From contig NZ_CP068985.1 in assembly GCF_019397265.1 (NCBI RefSeq), forward strand, positions 3,328,501-3,392,500: a stretch of DNA of 64,000 nt. Reading direction: 5' to 3'. Position 1 is the stretch's first letter; each line of letters starts with the position of its first letter. Of this stretch, positions 1 to 9,746 are shown piece by piece. Under the pieces are notes generated by a model. It was not told where the DNA came from, did no database searches, and saw nothing but the letters and a program-made list of their open reading frames with translations. The stretch comes from Nonomuraea coxensis DSM 45129 (GTDB lineage Bacteria > Actinomycetota > Actinomycetes > Streptosporangiales > Streptosporangiaceae). Both the position numbers and the translations under genes were made by a program.

Positions 1-507
1 CGTCTCGGTCTCCAGCGTGGCGATGCCGAAGTCGGTGAGCACCACGCGGCCGTCGTCGGCCAGCAGCACGTTCTCCGGTTTGACGTCGCGGTGCAGCACG
101 CCCGCCTCGTGCGCCCGGTGCAGCGCGTCGAGCACGGCGATGCCGATCTCGGCCACCCGCTTGGGGGGCAGCGGCCCCTCCTGCTTGATGACCGCCCCCA
201 GCGAGCGCGACTGCACGAGCTGCATGACGATCCAGGGACGGTCGTCCTCCTCGATCACGTCGTGCACGACGATCACGTTGGGATGCTCGAATCTGGCCGC
301 CGCCCTCGCCTCACGCATCGTGCGCCGGTTCAGGAGCTGCACTTCCTCGCCCAGGGCGGCCGCGTAGCGGACCTCCTTGACCGCGACGGTGCGGTCGAGC
401 AGCTCGTCGTGGGCTCGCCAGACGATGCCCATCCCGCCCCGGCCGATGATCTCCTGCAGCTGGTAGCGGCCGGCGATGCGACGTCCTGCCTGCTTACGAT
501 CCGACAT
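1..507 (-). CDS. Serine/threonine protein kinase, N-terminal part (runs off the left edge)
   Basis: This is a cytoplasmic Hanks-type (PknB-like) kinase catalytic domain read leftwards from an ATG at 505-507; 169 codons lie inside the window without a stop, so the gene is cut by the edge. Visible kinase motifs in order are a glycine-rich loop ([11 protein letters not shown], about residues 22-32), the VAIK-type lysine in TVAVKEV, the catalytic loop [11 protein letters not shown], and the DFG triad. Such actinobacterial kinases usually continue with a transmembrane helix and a sensor domain, which cannot be seen here. It faces away from the chorismate mutase gene, so 508-809 is a shared divergent upstream region. 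The start is well placed because the family N-terminus ([15 protein letters not shown]) begins within about 12 residues. The kinase call is firm; its substrate is unknown. Confidence 0.93.
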   Translation of the reverse strand, partial: MSDRKQAGRRIAGRYQLQEIIGRGGMGIVWRAHDELLDRTVAVKEVRYAAALGEEVQLLNRRTMREARAAARFEHPNVIVVHDVIEEDDRPWIVMQLVQSRSLGAVIKQEGPLPPKRVAEIGIAVLDALHRAHEAGVLHRDVKPENVLLADDGRVVLTDFGIATLETET

Positions 508-640
508 CAACGGCCTCAAACCCTCCCTCTCGGCCAAGAAATACTCCCATAGCGGGGGATCATCGGCGACTCGCGCGAAGGACAGTCCGTCATGCGAGAA
601 GGGCCGTCCAGCAGGTGAGAGCAGGGTGTAGGCTGCTCAC

Positions 641-697
641 ATGACTTGTCGCCAGGTGTTTAGCGAGCCGGTTCCGGGAGGGCCGGTCGGCAGCTAG
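641..697 (+). other. Candidate leaderless leader ORF (18 codons) upstream of the chorismate mutase gene
   Basis: An ATG at 641 opens an 18-codon frame ending at TAG 695-697, just before a strong intrinsic-type terminator. A TAGGCT hexamer at 629-634 (TAnnnT actinobacterial -10 type) lies six bases before the ATG, so a transcript could be leaderless. The peptide carries rare TTT and TGT codons but no run of Trp, Phe or Tyr codons, so it is not a textbook aromatic leader peptide. That it is translated is inference from position only. Confidence 0.25.
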
Positions 698-706
698 CGA
701 CCACCT

Positions 707-764
707 GGAGCCGGCACGAGGCAGAGACGCACCCGTCTCTGCCTTTTGTTTTCCCGCCGGCTCC
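707..764 (+). terminator. Attenuator-like terminator in the leader of the chorismate mutase gene
   Basis: A perfect 10-bp stem (720-729 pairing with 734-743, loop CACC) is followed by TTTTGTTTT at 744-752. This is a classical factor-independent terminator, unusual in such GC-rich DNA. It is nested inside a second perfect 9-bp inverted repeat (GGAGCCGGC 707-715 with GCCGGCTCC 756-764). The gene to the left runs the other way, so on the + strand the structure can only act on transcripts heading into the gene at 810. That makes premature termination (attenuation) the natural reading. Confidence 0.6.
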
Positions 765-809
765 TGCCCGCATGGCGCGTGGGCCGGCCCGTGCAGAGAG
801 GGTTCGGTC

Positions 810-1862
810 ATGTCGTCGACGTTGGAACGGCACGCGGTGGCGGTCGGGGAGCTGCTGGTGGGCGAGGGGCCCGCCGTGGTGATCGGTGACCGGGTGAGCC
901 TGCGGGCGCACCCGGCGGAGGCGGACGCGCACGAGGTGCTCCGGGGAGCCCGCGGGCGTCCTGAAGGCGTTCGGGGAGACGCCCGGGTGGGCGTGGAGGT
1001 CGGTGAACGGGCCGCGGCGGTGCTCGCCGAGCCGCGCACCGCCGCCGACCTGCCGGCCGTCGCCTCGCTCGCGGACGCGGTCGTGGTGGGGGCGGCGTGG
1101 ACGCGCGACATCCCGCTCGTCCGGGCGGCGGCGGGCCTCGGGCTGCCGGTCGTCGTCGAACGGCGGGCGGGCGCGCCGCTGGAGGAGTGGCTCGGGCTCG
1201 CGGACTACTGCGCCCTGGAGGGCGACGGGCGGGTCATCCTGTGCGAGCGCGGGCCGCTCGACCTCGGGCTGCTGCGCGCGGCCCGTACGGCGTCGGGACG
1301 GCCGGTGCTGGCCGACGTCTCCGCCGACCCCGGCCTGTCCGCGGCCGCGGTCGCCGCCGGCGCCGACGGTCTCGTCGTGCACGCCCCCGCCCGCCTCCGC
1401 GCCGCCCCGGCCCTCCCGTACGGGACGCCGCCCGCTCCGCGCGGGCACGCCGTCCCGGCTCCTTCGTACGGTGACGTCCTCCAAGAGGCCGGGCGGGGCG
1501 CGCCGGACGCGGAGGTGGAGGCGTTGACGGCGTGGCGGGTGGCCGAGGAGGCCGTGACGGTCGTGGGGGCGCTGCTGCGGCCCGAGTCGCCCGCGACGAT
1601 CCCCGAGTGCCGGGCCGCCATCGACCGCGTGGACGCCGCCCTGGCCACCCTCCTCGAACGGCGTGCCGCCCTCGCGGGCACCGTCCAGCGCCTCAAGCCC
1701 GTCGGCGGCTTCGCCGGGCGCGACCTCGCCAGGGAACGCGCCCTGGTGGCCCGCATGGCGCTGCGCGCCCCGTCACTCGGCGAGGCCCGGCTGGCCCCCG
1801 TCATGAACGCCGTCATCGAGGCCGGCCTCCACCTGGCCGAAGAACACGCCCCCCGCCACTGA
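810..1862 (+). CDS. Chorismate mutase (AroQ type) fused to a degenerate DAHP-synthase-like domain
   Basis: The 350-residue product ends in an AroQ-type chorismate mutase domain (about 262-345, with the CRAAIDRVDAALATLLERR helix), the enzyme that turns chorismate into prephenate for Phe/Tyr. The N-terminal 240 residues resemble the class I-beta DAHP synthase barrel: PLEEWLGLADY near 124-133 and VILCERG at 142-148 match the family. However, the Cys and His metal ligands of real DAHP synthases (the PCxxE and DPSHxxG segments) appear lost, the latter reading DVSADPG. So I infer a non-catalytic or regulatory barrel fused to an active mutase. The ATG at 810 follows a GAGAGGG ribosome site, and a terminator in the leader suggests transcription attenuation. 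It is convergent with the GDSL esterase gene. Confidence 0.75.
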   Translation: MSSTLERHAVAVGELLVGEGPAVVIGDRVSLRAHPAEADAHEVLRGARGRPEGVRGDARVGVEVGERAAAVLAEPRTAADLPAVASLADAVVVGAAWTRDIPLVRAAAGLGLPVVVERRAGAPLEEWLGLADYCALEGDGRVILCERGPLDLGLLRAARTASGRPVLADVSADPGLSAAAVAAGADGLVVHAPARLRAAPALPYGTPPAPRGHAVPAPSYGDVLQEAGRGAPDAEVEALTAWRVAEEAVTVVGALLRPESPATIPECRAAIDRVDAALATLLERRAALAGTVQRLKPVGGFAGRDLARERALVARMALRAPSLGEARLAPVMNAVIEAGLHLAEEHAPRH

Positions 1863-1897
1863 CCCCCTCCACCCGCCGCCCGGCGCGGTCAGGGGGT
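1862..1897. terminator. Possible bidirectional terminator between convergent genes
   Basis: The arms ACCCCCT (1862-1868) and AGGGGGT (1891-1897) form a 7-bp inverted repeat overlapping the stop codons of the chorismate mutase and GDSL genes. There is no T-tract, so this is a weak call. Confidence 0.35.
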
Positions 1898-2956
1898 GGT
1901 GGTGAGGCGGTAGTTGCCGAGAGGGCGGCCCGGGCCCGCGGCGATCTGCTCGCTGATCAGCTCGGCGAAGCGCCGGTAGCCCTCGCCCGTCGGGTGATAG
2001 CTGCGCGCGTTGACGTTGAACGGGTCCATGTCCAGAGCCAGCCCGTTGAGGTACGGCTGCTGCCGCCCCACCTCGTGCCCCGTGAAAGCCTCGTAGGCGT
2101 CCACGTACTCGGCGCTGCCCGGCGCGCCGAACGCGGCGATGGCGCGGTCGAAGTCGCGCACCACGGACCCGACCGCGTCGTTGAGCCGCCGGGTCACGCC
2201 GTTGATCCACCGCTGGTCGGCGGCGCTCAGGTTGTCGACGGAGGCCACCGGGTCCTGCGGGAACGGCCGCGGGTAGCCGAGGACGACGATCCGCGCCTCG
2301 GGCGCCCGGCCGCGCAGCTCGCGCAGGACCTTGAGCATGTCGGCGCGCAGCTGCTCGATGCGGCGGCCGACGGCGGCGTCCTGGTCGACGCAGGCCGACG
2401 ACCAGGGCAGCTTGGCGATGCAGGCGGTCAGGACCTTGGAGAAGCCCGCGTCGTTGCCGCCGATGCTCAGCGTGATCAGGCTCGCCGTGGGGCCCACCCG
2501 GCTGATCTGGGGGCGCTGGCCCCACTGGCCGGTGAGGAGCTGGCCGGTGGTGGCGCCGCTGCAGGCGTAGAACGCGGTGCCGCCGGCGAAGCTGTAGGTT
2601 TCGGCGATCACGGGGACGTAGGAGCCGCCGGCCCGGTGGCAGCGGTCGGCGCCGTCGTTGACCGGCTCGGTGTCCTGGTCGTAGACGCCTTCTCCGGAGG
2701 AGTAGGAGTCGCCGAGGCCGACGTACGTGCCGCTCTGCGCCGCCTGGAGGGGCGTGAGGCGGATCCGCTCGGGCAGCCGTCCGGCCGGCGCGGCGGTGTC
2801 CGGGCAGCCGAGGCCGAGGACGGCGCAGGCCAGTCCCGGCACCACGCCGAGCGGCAGGCAGGCGACCGCGAGGGCGACGCCCAGCACGACCGCGGCGACG
2901 ACCCGCGCGGGCGCGCCCCGCCACCGCCCCGGCGCCGGCGGGGGCGAGGACGGCAA
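1889..2956 (-). CDS. SGNH/GDSL-family hydrolase, membrane-anchored or secreted
   Basis: This 355-residue protein has an N-terminal hydrophobic segment (about 18-48) that would export or anchor it, then an SGNH hydrolase domain. The nucleophile block reads GDSYSSGEG (about 82-90), block III reads SIGGNDAGF, and the C-terminal histidine sits in SYHPTGEGY. The order matches secreted esterases/lipases of the Streptomyces scabies esterase and Rv0518-like type. Likely role is ester hydrolysis outside the cytoplasm; the substrate cannot be told. Four or more cysteines in the mature part suggest disulfides. Start ATG 2956 is the only one giving the hydrophobic leader; an alternative further in would lose it. 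The permease gene upstream is also on the minus strand, 66 bp away. Confidence 0.88.
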   Translation of the reverse strand: MPSSPPPAPGRWRGAPARVVAAVVLGVALAVACLPLGVVPGLACAVLGLGCPDTAAPAGRLPERIRLTPLQAAQSGTYVGLGDSYSSGEGVYDQDTEPVNDGADRCHRAGGSYVPVIAETYSFAGGTAFYACSGATTGQLLTGQWGQRPQISRVGPTASLITLSIGGNDAGFSKVLTACIAKLPWSSACVDQDAAVGRRIEQLRADMLKVLRELRGRAPEARIVVLGYPRPFPQDPVASVDNLSAADQRWINGVTRRLNDAVGSVVRDFDRAIAAFGAPGSAEYVDAYEAFTGHEVGRQQPYLNGLALDMDPFNVNARSYHPTGEGYRRFAELISEQIAAGPGRPLGNYRLTTTP

Positions 2957-3022
2957 GGGTGCGGGCTCGGGCGTGTCCAGTGCGGCCTCCCCCCGGACGG
3001 CGGACTTCGTGCCGCATCGAGA

Positions 3023-4408
3023 CTAACCCGTTTCCGGCCGTCCCTCGGGGGCCGCGAGGGCAGGCGCGGCCGCCGTGCGCCGCCTGCGCACCAGCAGCCA
3101 CCCCGCGGCGATGGCCGCGACCAGCGCCGGGATGAGGAAGAACGCCACCCGCTGATCGCGGTCGGCGAACGGCATCAGCAGCACCACCAGCGCCAGGAAC
3201 GCCAGCGTCAGCCAGTTGGTGACGGGGGAGCCCGGCATGGGGAACGCCGAGCGGTGCCCGGCCCGCCGCAGCCGCAGCTGGCAGTAGACGAGCACCCCCC
3301 ACGTGGTGACCACGCCGAGCGAGGCGCCCGCCGTGGCGATGTTGAACGCCCGCTCCGGCAGGAAGTAGAACAGCACGACCCCGCCGAGGAACGTGAGCGC
3401 CGTGAACACGATGCCCCCGACGGGCACCTGCCGCCTGCTCAGCGTGACGGCGAACCCCGGCGCCTCGCCCTTCCTCGCCATCGACCGCAGGATGCGCCCG
3501 GTCGCGTACAGGCCGGAGTTGCACGACGACAGGGCCGCCGTGATGACGACGAGGTTCATGGCGTCGGCCGCCCACGGCACGCCGAGCCCGGAGAAGACGG
3601 TCACGAACGGCGACACCCCCGCCCGGTACGCCGTCCACGGCAGCACCATCGCCAGCAGCAGCACCGAGCCCACGTAGAAGATCGCGATGCGCCACACCAC
3701 GCCGTTGACGGCCTTCGGCATCACCTCGCGGGGCCGCGCCGTCTCGCCCGCCGCGATGCCGACCAGCTCGATCGAGGCGTACGCGAACACCACCGACTGC
3801 AGGCTCATCAGCACCATCGGCAGCCCCGTCGGGGTGAACCCGCCGTGCGCGACCAGGTTGGAGGGCCCGGCCCCGCCGACCGAGAAGACCACCAGCACCA
3901 GCCCCACGACGAGGAAGACGGTGATCGCCAGCACCTTCAGCAGCGCGAACCAGAACTCCAGCTCGCCGAACAGCCGCACCGACAGCAGGTTGACCAGCAG
4001 GACGAAGCCGAGCGCGACCAGCGCCGTCAGCGCCTGGGGGAAGGCGGGCGCCCAGTAGTGGATGTACGCGGCGATCGCGGTCAGCTCGGCGATGCCGGTG
4101 AACGCCCAGTTGACCCAGTACATCCAGCCGCTGGCGAAGGCCGCCCACGGGCCGATGAACTCGCCGGCGTACTCGACGAACGACCCTGACGTGGGCCGGT
4201 AGAGCACGAGCTCGCCGAGCGCCCGCATGACGAAGAAGGCGGCGAGGCCGGCCGCGGCGTACGACACCACGAGCGCGGGCCCGGTGGCCTGCAGCCGGCC
4301 GCCCGCGCCGAGGAACAGCCCCACCCCGATCGCCCCGCCGATCGCGATCATCTGGACCTGCCGGTTGCCCAGCGCGTGCGAGTAACCCTCGTCGGTCTGC
4401 GTGCGCAC
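3023..4408 (-). CDS. Amino acid permease (APC superfamily, AnsP/GabP-like)
   Basis: This 461-residue protein has about twelve transmembrane helices and the amino-acid-permease signature. The first helix carries IGGAIGVGLFLGAG, the unwound substrate-binding glycine motif, followed by the family motif PTSGSFVEYAGEFIGPWAAFASGW. It would import an amino acid (Asn, GABA or similar) with a proton; specificity cannot be read from sequence. The C-terminus is a short Arg-rich cytoplasmic tail. It starts from a GTG at 4408 and is divergent from dnaE, with about 195 bp between them. Confidence 0.9.
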   Translation of the reverse strand: MRTQTDEGYSHALGNRQVQMIAIGGAIGVGLFLGAGGRLQATGPALVVSYAAAGLAAFFVMRALGELVLYRPTSGSFVEYAGEFIGPWAAFASGWMYWVNWAFTGIAELTAIAAYIHYWAPAFPQALTALVALGFVLLVNLLSVRLFGELEFWFALLKVLAITVFLVVGLVLVVFSVGGAGPSNLVAHGGFTPTGLPMVLMSLQSVVFAYASIELVGIAAGETARPREVMPKAVNGVVWRIAIFYVGSVLLLAMVLPWTAYRAGVSPFVTVFSGLGVPWAADAMNLVVITAALSSCNSGLYATGRILRSMARKGEAPGFAVTLSRRQVPVGGIVFTALTFLGGVVLFYFLPERAFNIATAGASLGVVTTWGVLVYCQLRLRRAGHRSAFPMPGSPVTNWLTLAFLALVVLLMPFADRDQRVAFFLIPALVAAIAAGWLLVRRRRTAAAPALAAPEGRPETG

Positions 4409-4603
4409 TCCGCGTCCTTCCCGCTACGTTCCGTGGTCACGACGATATCGGCGACGCTGATCGCGCGACCCCCGGCACGCCGTCCGGGACCCCGTCCCGG
4501 GATCCTCGCGGGGCGGCTCCAGGATGTCGGTGCGGGCCACTAGAGTCGGACCACCGCCATCGTCCGGCGGGCACCGTCAGGCAGACCCGGGAGGCGCCGC
4601 TCC
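4409..4603. promoter_or_regulatory. Divergent intergenic region between permease and dnaE
   Basis: This 195-bp gap must hold promoters for both flanking genes. A TAGAGT hexamer at about 4541-4546 on the plus strand fits an actinobacterial -10 for dnaE. I see no clear operator. Confidence 0.3.
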
Positions 4604-7600
4604 ATGTCGTCCAGCGACTCGTTCGTCCATCTGCACGTGCACACCGAATACTCGATGCTGGACGGCGCCGCCCGGCTGAAGCAGATGTTCAAACAGGTCG
4701 GCGACCTCGGCATGCCGGCGATCGCCATCACCGACCACGGCAACATGCACGGCGCCTACGACTTCTACAAGCAGGCGACCGGCGCCGGCATCAAGCCGAT
4801 CATCGGCATCGAGGCGTACGTCGCGCCGGAGCTGCGCCACAACAAGCGCCCGGTGCTGTGGGGCGAGCCGCACCAGAAGAGGGACGACGTCTCGGCGGGC
4901 GGCTACTACACCCACATGACGATCTGGGCCCGTGACAAGACGGGCCTGCACAACCTGATGAAGCTCAGCTCGCGCGCCTACACCGAGGGGTTCGTGCGCA
5001 AGTGGGCCCGCATGGACGCCGAGATCCTCGCCGAGCACGCCGGGGGCCTCATGGCCACGACCGGCTGCCCCTCGGGCGAGGTGCAGACCCGGCTGCGCCT
5101 CGGCCAGTACGACGAGGCGCTCAAGGCCGCCGCGAAATACCAGGACATCTTCGGCAAGGACAACTTCTTCCTGGAGATCATGGACCACGGCCTCGACATC
5201 GAGCGCCGCGTCCGCGACGGGCTGACCCGCATCAGCAAGGAGCTGGGCATCCCGCCCCTGGTCACCAACGACTCCCACTACACCTACGAGTCCGACGCCG
5301 CCTCGCACGACGCCCTCCTGTGCATCCAGACGGGCAAGCAGCTCTCCGACCCCGACCGCTTCCGCTTCGACGGCTCCGGCTACTACATCAAGACCGCCGA
5401 CGAGATGCGCGCCGTCGACTCCTCCGACCTGTGGGCCGAGGGCTGCCGCAACACCCTGCTCGTGGCGGAGAAGGTCGATCCCGAGGGGTTCTTCACCTAC
5501 AAGAACCTCATGCCGACCTTCCCCGTCCCCGAGGGGATGACCGAGGAGGCGTTCTTCCGGCAGGAGGTCTGGAAGGGCCTGGAGCGCCGCTTCCCCGAGG
5601 GCGTCGACGACGAGCACCGCGAGTGGGCCGAGAACGAGCTGCGGGTCATCATCCAGATGGGCTTCCCCAGCTACTTCCTCGTGGTCGCCGACTTCATCAT
5701 GTGGGCCAAGAACAACGGCATCCGCGTCGGTCCCGGGCGTGGTTCGGCGGCCGGGTCGCTGGTGGCGTACGCGCTGGGCATCACCGACCTCGACCCGATC
5801 CCGCACGGCCTGATCTTCGAGCGCTTCCTCAACCCCGAGCGCGTGTCCATGCCCGACGTCGACATCGACTTCGACGAGCGCCGGCGCGGCGACGTCATCC
5901 GCTACGTGACCGAGAAGTGGGGCGCCGACAAGGTCGCCATGATCGCCACGTTCGGCACCATCAAGGCCAAGGCCGCCATCAAGGACGCCGGCCGCGTCCT
6001 CGGCTACCCCTACGCGCTGGGCGACAAGGTCTCCAAGGCGTTCCCGCCCGCCGTCATGGGCAAGGACATCCCGCTGTCGGGCATCTTCGACAAGGACCAC
6101 CCCCGTTACGCCGAGGCCGGCGAGCTGCGCAAGCTCTACGAGGAGGACGTCGACGTCAAGTCGACGATCGACCTCGGGCGCGGACTGGAGGGCCTGATCC
6201 GGCAGACCGGCGTGCACGCCGCCGGCGTGATCATGTCCGCCGAGGTGCTGACCGACCACATCCCGATCATGCGCCGCGACTCCGACGGCGCGATCATCAC
6301 GCAGTTCGACTATCCGACCTGCGAGACGCTCGGCCTGCTGAAGATGGACTTCCTGGGCCTGCGCAACCTCACGATCATCGACGACTGCCTCAAGCTGATC
6401 GAGGCCACCAGCGGCGAGCAGATCGACCTGCTCAAGCTGCCGCTGGACGACCGCAAGTCCTACGAGCTGCTGTCCAGAGGCGACACGCTCGGCATCTTCC
6501 AGCTCGACGGCGGCGGCATGCGCACCCTGCTGCGCCTGATGAAGCCCGACAACTTCGAGGACATCTCCGCCGCCCTCGCGCTCTACCGGCCCGGCCCCAT
6601 GGGCGCCAACTCCCACACCAACTACGCGCTGCGCAAGAACGGCGCGCAGGAGATCACCCCGATCCATCCCGAGCTGGAGGAGCCGCTCGCGGAGATCCTG
6701 TCCACGACCTACGGCCTGATCGTCTATCAGGAGCAGGTCATGGCCATCGCCCAGAAGGTCGCCAACTACTCGCTGGGCGGCGCCGACCTGCTGCGGCGCG
6801 CGATGGGCAAGAAGAAGAAGTCCGAGCTGGACAAACAGTTCGTGACCTTCGAGGCGGGCATGAAGGACAACGGCTTCTCCGACGCCGCGGTCAAGGCCCT
6901 GTGGGACATCCTGCTGCCCTTCTCCGACTACGCCTTCAACAAGGCCCACACTGCCGGTTACGGCCTGGTCTCCTACTGGACCGCCTATCTCAAGGCCAAC
7001 CACCCGGCCGCCTACATGGCCGCGCTGCTGTCGTCGGTCAAGGACGACAAGGACAAGTCGGCGCTCTACCTCAACGAGTGCCGCCGCATGGGCATCAAGG
7101 TGTTCCCGCCGGACGTCAACGACTCCGACTTCGACTTCACGCCGCGCGGCACCGACATCCGCTTCGGCCTGTCGGCCGTCCGCAACGTCGGCGCCAACGT
7201 CGTCGACGGCATCATCGCCGCGCGCAAGGAGAAGGGCCGCTTCGCCGACTTCAAGGACTTCCTGCGCAAGGTGCCCGCGCTGGTGTGCAACAAGCGCGTC
7301 ATCGAGTCGCTGGTCAAGGCGGGCGCGTTCGACTCGCTCGGGCACGTCCGCAAGGGCCTGGTCATGGTGCACGAGCAGGCCGTCGACGCGATCATCGACA
7401 TCAAGAAGAACGAGGCCATCGGCCAGGACTCCCTGTTCGGCGCGATCGACGGCGGCGAGGACCAGACGTTCGACGTGCAGATCCCGCCGGGCGAGTGGGA
7501 CAAGACCACGCTGCTGCAGTTCGAGCGGGAGATGCTCGGCCTCTACGTCTCCGACCATCCGCTGTTCGGCGTCGAGCACATCCTGGCGGCCGGGGCCGAC

Positions 7601-8131
7601 TGCTCGATCGCGGCCCTCCAGGACGACAGCCGGCCCGACGGGCAGATCGTGACGGTGGGCGGCATCCTGAGCGGGGTGCAGCGCAAGGTCACCAAGAAGG
7701 GCGACACCTGGGTGCTGACCCAGCTGGAGGACCTCGAAGGCGCGATCGAGGTGATGATCTTCCCGTCGGCCTACCAGCTCTGCTCGACGATCCTGGCCGA
7801 GGACGCGATCGTGTTCGTCAAGGGACGCATCGACAAGCGCGAGGACATCGGCAAGATCATCGCGATGGAGGTGACTGCGCCCGACCTCACCCAGGAGGCC
7901 GGCGGGCCGCTGCTGGTCAGCCTGCCGCTGACCCGCTGCACGCCGCCCGTGGTGGGCCGGCTGAAGGAGATCCTCACCACGCACCCGGGCACGTCGGAGG
8001 TGCACCTGCAGGTCCACAACGGGCCGCGGACGACGGTGATGCGGGTCGACGACCGGCTGCGCGTCACACCGTCGCCGGCCCTGATGGGCGACCTCAAACA
8101 GCTCCTCGGCCCGGCCTGCCTCGGCGCCTGA
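4604..8131 (+). CDS. dnaE: DNA polymerase III subunit alpha
   Basis: This is the replicative polymerase catalytic subunit (DnaE1), 1175 residues, the usual family length. It opens with a PHP domain ([12 protein letters not shown], residues 9-20), has the polymerase palm with the catalytic aspartates in [16 protein letters not shown] (about 415-430), the fingers and tandem HhH region ([13 protein letters not shown] near 860), and an OB-fold at the C-terminus ([18 protein letters not shown] near 1020). The ATG at 4604 follows GGGAGGCG at a good distance. It appears monocistronic, preceded by a divergent permease and followed by an amidase 165 bp on. The error-prone DnaE2 (ImuC) is excluded by length and context. 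Confidence 0.97.
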   Translation: MSSSDSFVHLHVHTEYSMLDGAARLKQMFKQVGDLGMPAIAITDHGNMHGAYDFYKQATGAGIKPIIGIEAYVAPELRHNKRPVLWGEPHQKRDDVSAGGYYTHMTIWARDKTGLHNLMKLSSRAYTEGFVRKWARMDAEILAEHAGGLMATTGCPSGEVQTRLRLGQYDEALKAAAKYQDIFGKDNFFLEIMDHGLDIERRVRDGLTRISKELGIPPLVTNDSHYTYESDAASHDALLCIQTGKQLSDPDRFRFDGSGYYIKTADEMRAVDSSDLWAEGCRNTLLVAEKVDPEGFFTYKNLMPTFPVPEGMTEEAFFRQEVWKGLERRFPEGVDDEHREWAENELRVIIQMGFPSYFLVVADFIMWAKNNGIRVGPGRGSAAGSLVAYALGITDLDPIPHGLIFERFLNPERVSMPDVDIDFDERRRGDVIRYVTEKWGADKVAMIATFGTIKAKAAIKDAGRVLGYPYALGDKVSKAFPPAVMGKDIPLSGIFDKDHPRYAEAGELRKLYEEDVDVKSTIDLGRGLEGLIRQTGVHAAGVIMSAEVLTDHIPIMRRDSDGAIITQFDYPTCETLGLLKMDFLGLRNLTIIDDCLKLIEATSGEQIDLLKLPLDDRKSYELLSRGDTLGIFQLDGGGMRTLLRLMKPDNFEDISAALALYRPGPMGANSHTNYALRKNGAQEITPIHPELEEPLAEILSTTYGLIVYQEQVMAIAQKVANYSLGGADLLRRAMGKKKKSELDKQFVTFEAGMKDNGFSDAAVKALWDILLPFSDYAFNKAHTAGYGLVSYWTAYLKANHPAAYMAALLSSVKDDKDKSALYLNECRRMGIKVFPPDVNDSDFDFTPRGTDIRFGLSAVRNVGANVVDGIIAARKEKGRFADFKDFLRKVPALVCNKRVIESLVKAGAFDSLGHVRKGLVMVHEQAVDAIIDIKKNEAIGQDSLFGAIDGGEDQTFDVQIPPGEWDKTTLLQFEREMLGLYVSDHPLFGVEHILAAGADCSIAALQDDSRPDGQIVTVGGILSGVQRKVTKKGDTWVLTQLEDLEGAIEVMIFPSAYQLCSTILAEDAIVFVKGRIDKREDIGKIIAMEVTAPDLTQEAGGPLLVSLPLTRCTPPVVGRLKEILTTHPGTSEVHLQVHNGPRTTVMRVDDRLRVTPSPALMGDLKQLLGPACLGA

Positions 8132-8296
8132 CCCCCCGGTCCCGGCCCGGCGTCTGATCCCGGCCAGGGCGCCCGGCCCTCGGGCCCGGCGCTCGGCCCG
8201 GTCCCGGGCGGGGGCCGGAAATCGACGAGGTCGCGGGGCGGCGATGGGCAACCCTCGCCATCGCCCGCCCGCGCCCCGTGGGGCAGGATCGTCAGG

Positions 8297-9667
8297 GTGA
8301 GTGAACTGCACTACCTCAGCGCGACCGAGCTGGCCGGCCTGATCAGGGCCAGGCAGGTGAGCGCCGTCGAGGCGGTCCGGGCCTGCCTCGACCGCATCGA
8401 CCAGGTCAACCCGCACGTCAACGCCGTCGTCACGCTGGCCGCCGAGCAGGCGCTCGACGCGGCGAAGGCGGCCGACGCGCGCGAGCCCGGCGGCCCGCTG
8501 CACGGCGTGCCCGTCGCGCACAAGGACCTCGTCGACACCGCCGGCATCCGCACCACCTACGGCTCGCCGGTCTACGCCGACCACGTCCCCGACCGGGACG
8601 AGTTGATCGTCGAGCGGCTGCGCGCGGCCGGCGCGATCAGCATCGGCAAGACCAACACGCCGGAGTTCGGCACCGGCTCCCACACGGTCAACGAGGTGTT
8701 CGGCGCCACCAGGAACCCCTACGACCTGTCGAGGTCGGCCGGTGGCAGCAGCGGCGGGGCGGCCGTGGCGCTGGCCACCGGCATGGTGCCGCTGGCCGAC
8801 GGCTCCGACATGGGCGGCTCGCTGCGCAACCCGGCCTCGTTCTGCAACGTGGTGGGCCTGCGGCCCACCCCCGGCCGGGTCCCGGTGGTCTCCGACGTCA
8901 ACGCCTGGTACACGCTGTCGGTCCTCGGGCCGATGGCCCGCACGGTCGAGGACGTCACGCTGATGCTGGGCGCGGTCGCCGGGTTCGACCGGCGCTCGCC
9001 GTACGCGATCAAGGAGTTCTTCACGCCGGAGCCGGAGGAGGGCGTGCGGGGGATGCGGGTGGCGTGGAGCCCCGACCTCGGCGGGCTGCCCGTCGATCCG
9101 CGCACGGCGGCGGTCACCGCCACCGCGCCGGCCGTGTTCGAGCGGCTCGGGGCGCGGGTGGAGCAGGTCGAGCTCGACCTGTCGGACGCCGAGGACGCCT
9201 TCCGCACCTACCGGGCCTGGAACTACGCGCTGTCCTTCGGCGACCTCGACCGTCTCGGCCCCAACACGGCCTGGAACGTCGAGCAGGGCCGCAAGGTCAC
9301 GGGCGAGGACCTGGCGCGGGCCGAGCGGGCGCGCAGCCGCCTCTACCAGCGCATGGCGGCCTTCTTCGACGTCTACGACGTGCTGATCGCGCCGGTCAGC
9401 CAGGTGCCGCCGTTCCCGGTCGAGCACCCGTACGTCAGCGAGATCAACGGGCAGGAGCTGCCGGACTACCTGGCGTGGATGCGCTCGGCGTACTGGATCA
9501 GCGTGCTGCACGCGCCGGCCGCGTCGGTGCCGGCCGGGTTCACGCCCGAGGGGCTGCCGGTGGGGGTGCAGATCGTGGGCGCGCCGTTCGCCGACGCGCG
9601 GGTGCTGCGCGTGGCCCGCGCCTTCGAGCAGGCGACCGGTCACGGCCTGCGCCGCCCGCCCCTCTGA
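8297..9667 (+). CDS. Amidase (amidase-signature family)
   Basis: This 456-residue cytoplasmic hydrolase has the Ser-cisSer-Lys triad of amidase-signature enzymes. The lysine lies in VAHKDLVDTAG (about 75), the glycine/serine loop in SAGGSSGGAAVALATG (about 147-162), and the nucleophilic serine region in GSDMGGSLRNPASFCNVVGLRPT. It cleaves a carboxamide to acid plus ammonia; length and the lack of GatC/GatB partners argue against GatA. The start is GTG 8297, matching the family N-terminus (LSATELAGLIRARQVSAVEAV). The C-terminus (GLPVGVQIVGAPFADARVLRVARAFE) is complete. The gene downstream is a pseudogene. Confidence 0.92.
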   Translation: MSELHYLSATELAGLIRARQVSAVEAVRACLDRIDQVNPHVNAVVTLAAEQALDAAKAADAREPGGPLHGVPVAHKDLVDTAGIRTTYGSPVYADHVPDRDELIVERLRAAGAISIGKTNTPEFGTGSHTVNEVFGATRNPYDLSRSAGGSSGGAAVALATGMVPLADGSDMGGSLRNPASFCNVVGLRPTPGRVPVVSDVNAWYTLSVLGPMARTVEDVTLMLGAVAGFDRRSPYAIKEFFTPEPEEGVRGMRVAWSPDLGGLPVDPRTAAVTATAPAVFERLGARVEQVELDLSDAEDAFRTYRAWNYALSFGDLDRLGPNTAWNVEQGRKVTGEDLARAERARSRLYQRMAAFFDVYDVLIAPVSQVPPFPVEHPYVSEINGQELPDYLAWMRSAYWISVLHAPAASVPAGFTPEGLPVGVQIVGAPFADARVLRVARAFEQATGHGLRRPPL

Positions 9668-9683
9668 CGTCCGGGCGAGGGCG

Positions 9684-9746
9684 TCAGCGCCGCGCCAGCG
9701 CCAGCACGCTCAGGCCGAACATCAGGACGCCCAGGGGAACGTGGAC
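9684..9746 (-). pseudogene. C-terminal remnant of an integral membrane protein
   Basis: Reading leftwards from about 9746 to the stop TGA at 9684-9686 gives a last helix, HVPLGVLMFGLSVLALARR, typical of the C-terminus of small actinobacterial membrane proteins. Upstream of about 9745 the same strand immediately becomes antisense to sigma-factor coding sequence, so the 5' part of this gene is gone. The join looks like a deletion junction. The protein family cannot be named from about 20 residues. Confidence 0.5.

Noticed and set aside
641..697. A classical aromatic amino acid leader peptide
   Set aside because: The ORF has no tandem Trp, Phe or Tyr codons, so ribosome-stalling attenuation of the trp type is not supported; only the terminator is strong.
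4577..9643. A 1688-codon open frame on the minus strand opposite dnaE and the amidase
   Set aside because: It is a low-complexity shadow frame produced by GC-rich codon bias. Both plus-strand genes have full family motifs.
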